From Spartinivicinus ruber (GTDB lineage: Bacteria; Pseudomonadota; Gammaproteobacteria; Pseudomonadales; Zooshikellaceae), in NCBI RefSeq assembly GCF_011009015.1, contig NZ_CP048878.1:5675001-5739000 (forward strand): DNA of 64,000 nucleotides, in the 5' to 3' direction. The position numbers and the translations under genes are program-made. Numbering within the stretch: position 1 is the stretch's first letter; the number at the start of each line of letters is the position of its first letter. Below the pieces are notes generated by a model that was not told the origin of the DNA, ran no database searches, and saw nothing but the letters and a program-made list of their open reading frames with translations. Positions 62,478-64,000 of this stretch are shown here, one piece after another.

Positions 62478-64000
62478 TTAAAAATGTTCTTCACTAAATG
62501 TGTATAAAGGACCACACCCCGCACGAATGGCTTCAGTTAAACCATAAACTCGGGGCAATAGACGCTTATTAAAATAGTTAGCTGTTAGCAACTTACTTTG
62601 CAGAAAATCCCCTTCGGCTTTATTCTCCAACACCGTTCTTGCCATTAGCGCCCACATATAACTATAAGCGGTGTAACCAAACACATGCAGATATTCAACA
62701 GAAGCTGCGCCTACTTCATTCACATCATTTGCTGACTGCTCAATAATCCAGGCAGTTAATACCACCAAGTTATTTAATGCTCTTTCTAACGGCTCAATAT
62801 ATTCAGCTAAGTCCGGATTGCTTTTCTCATTACTGATAAAAGTTTTCACTTCATCGGCAAAGCAATTAAAAAACTCACCTTTATTATGCACCACTTTTCT
62901 GCCCATCAAATCAAGTGCCTGAATGCCGTTGGTGCCTTCATAAATTTGTGCGATTCTCACATCACGTACTAATTGCTCTTGTCCCCATTCTCTTATGTAA
63001 CCGTGCCCACCATATACCTGCTGCCCCAATACACAGTTATCTAAGCCTATATCAGTAAAAAATGCTTTAGTAATAGGGGTTAGTAACGCTACCAGTTTTT
63101 CGGCATTTTCTCTGGTAGTCTCATCTGTCGCATATTTAGCAGTATCTAATTGCATCGCCACATAAGTGGAAAATGCTCTGCCTGCCTCGGTCATTGCTTT
63201 CATATTAAGCAACATTCGCCGTACATCTGGGTGGCCGATAATGGGGTCTGCTATGTGATCAGAACGTTTGCCATTAATAATGGTTTTACCTTGCAAGCGT
63301 TCTTTGGCATAAGACAGCGCTTTCTGATATGACATTTCAGAACAGCCCAAACCCTGAATACCAATAGAAAGCCTTTCATAGTTCATCATGGTAAACATAC
63401 AAACCAGACCACGATTCACTTCACCGACTAAATAGCCTTTAGCGCCATCAAAGTTCATCACACAGGTTGAGGATGCTTTAATCCCCATTTTATGCTCAAT
63501 CGACCCACAATGAACGGCATTACGCTCACCTAAAGAGCCATCTTCATTCACCATTATTTTAGGCACTAAAAATAATGAAATCCCTTTCGAGCCTGCTGGC
63601 GCATCAGGTAGTTTTGCTAAAACCAGGTGAATGATATTATCGGTTAAATCATGCTCACCACCGGTAATAAAAATTTTGGTACCTGTAACCAAGTAGCTAC
63701 CATCAGGTTGAGGCTCTGCTTTTGTCCGAATAATACCCAAGTCTGTACCTGCATGGGGTTCTGTTAAACACATTGAACCCGCCCATTCACCGCTGTAAAT
63801 TTTTTCCAGATAGGTAGTTTTTAGCTCTTCAGTAGCATGCTTATCTATAGCTAGACAAGCACCAGATGACAGAGTTTGATAAAGCATAAATGAGTTATTG
63901 GCACTGTAACCCATTTCTTCCACTTGCACTGACAGCATTTTGGGCATACCCATACCGCCGTATTCCGGATTACCGGTTAGGCCAACCCAGCCACCTTCTG
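62478..64000 (-). CDS. Acyl-CoA dehydrogenase (partial, N-terminus beyond window)
   Basis: The frame stays open to base 64000; about 507 residues of an expected ~600 are seen. FAD and substrate-binding motifs: CLTEPHAGTDLGIIRTKAE and KIFITGG. The RIAQIYEGTNGIQALDLMGRK motif carries the Glu expected to be the catalytic base. The extra C-terminal domain after ~390 (acyl-CoA dehydrogenase C-terminal type, PF12806-like) places it among the long FadE-like/DmdC-like enzymes. Flavoprotein for fatty acyl-CoA or 3-methylthiopropionyl-CoA oxidation; the substrate cannot be told from sequence. Confidence 0.92.
   Translation of the reverse strand, partial: EGGWVGLTGNPEYGGMGMPKMLSVQVEEMGYSANNSFMLYQTLSSGACLAIDKHATEELKTTYLEKIYSGEWAGSMCLTEPHAGTDLGIIRTKAEPQPDGSYLVTGTKIFITGGEHDLTDNIIHLVLAKLPDAPAGSKGISLFLVPKIMVNEDGSLGERNAVHCGSIEHKMGIKASSTCVMNFDGAKGYLVGEVNRGLVCMFTMMNYERLSIGIQGLGCSEMSYQKALSYAKERLQGKTIINGKRSDHIADPIIGHPDVRRMLLNMKAMTEAGRAFSTYVAMQLDTAKYATDETTRENAEKLVALLTPITKAFFTDIGLDNCVLGQQVYGGHGYIREWGQEQLVRDVRIAQIYEGTNGIQALDLMGRKVVHNKGEFFNCFADEVKTFISNEKSNPDLAEYIEPLERALNNLVVLTAWIIEQSANDVNEVGAASVEYLHVFGYTAYSYMWALMARTVLENKAEGDFLQSKLLTANYFNKRLLPRVYGLTEAIRAGCGPLYTFSEEHF

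Noticed and set aside
1-64000. CRISPR arrays, prophage or toxin-antitoxin modules
   Set aside because: I looked for regularly spaced short repeats, phage structural genes, integrases and toxin-like gene pairs and saw none.

Overview
The window looks like the chromosome of a marine gammaproteobacterium of the Oceanospirillales/Pseudomonadales type (Zooshikella/Hahella-like). The case rests on an AT-leaning composition, on the gene order sfsA-dksA-gluQ ... cbrX-cbrA-cbrB-crcZ-pcnB-folK-panB-panC-panD-pgi-acs, which I recall from Pseudomonas, and on tandem PrrF-like small RNAs. The genus is an inference; no rRNA is present.

Layout. 1-2.4 kb: msrQ (cut by the window edge), msrP and pssA. 2.5-7.6 kb: branched-chain amino acid genes, with ilvY divergent from ilvC, then ilvIH convergent to ilvC. 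8.3-14.5 kb: a DUF4124 protein, a lipoprotein, yqcC, the PBP1b gene mrcB with a TPR lipoprotein like LpoP, a TfoX C-terminal-domain protein and a cyclic-nucleotide-binding-fold protein. 14.55-15.11 kb: two non-coding transcription units, each with a Fur box, a sigma70 promoter, an identical 29-nt core and an intrinsic terminator. 15.4-17 kb: a Sel1-repeat protein and tRNA-Lys. 17.1-25.9 kb: a haem-uptake locus (TonB-dependent receptor, tonB, exbB, exbD, hmuT, hmuU, hmuV, chaN-like), with a complete IS1595-family element inserted between hmuV and the chaN-like gene. 26.1-29 kb: a Rieske protein, sfsA, dksA, gluQ.

29-35.8 kb is an accessory block sitting where Pseudomonas has gluQ directly next to cbrX. 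It holds a solitary large flagellin, two divergent secreted proteases that each carry a ricin-type lectin domain, and a YbaY-like secreted protein. 35.96-49.5 kb returns to the conserved order: cbrX (58 codons), the transporter-kinase cbrA, the NtrC-type regulator cbrB, a CrcZ-like sRNA with a -24/-12 promoter, then pcnB, folK, the pantothenate genes, pgi and acs.

49.6-57.5 kb: a LysR regulator divergent from a putative catabolic operon (aldehyde dehydrogenase, M19-like dipeptidase with half of its metal site replaced, BCCT transporter, a 584-aa unknown, a 240-aa DUF3726-like protein). 57.5-64 kb: a second DUF4124 protein, a DUF805 membrane protein, a small secreted protein behind a sigma54-type promoter and a leader terminator, a secreted subtilase, and an acyl-CoA dehydrogenase cut by the right edge.

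Two regulatory circuits tie the window together. One is iron: Fur boxes lie before the paired sRNAs, the haem receptor and tonB. The other is carbon-catabolite control: CbrA/CbrB would drive the CrcZ-like RNA through sigma54. The most notable items are the two sRNA loci, the accessory lectin-protease block, the LysR-linked operon with its non-canonical M19 protein, and two palindromic structured intergenic elements.
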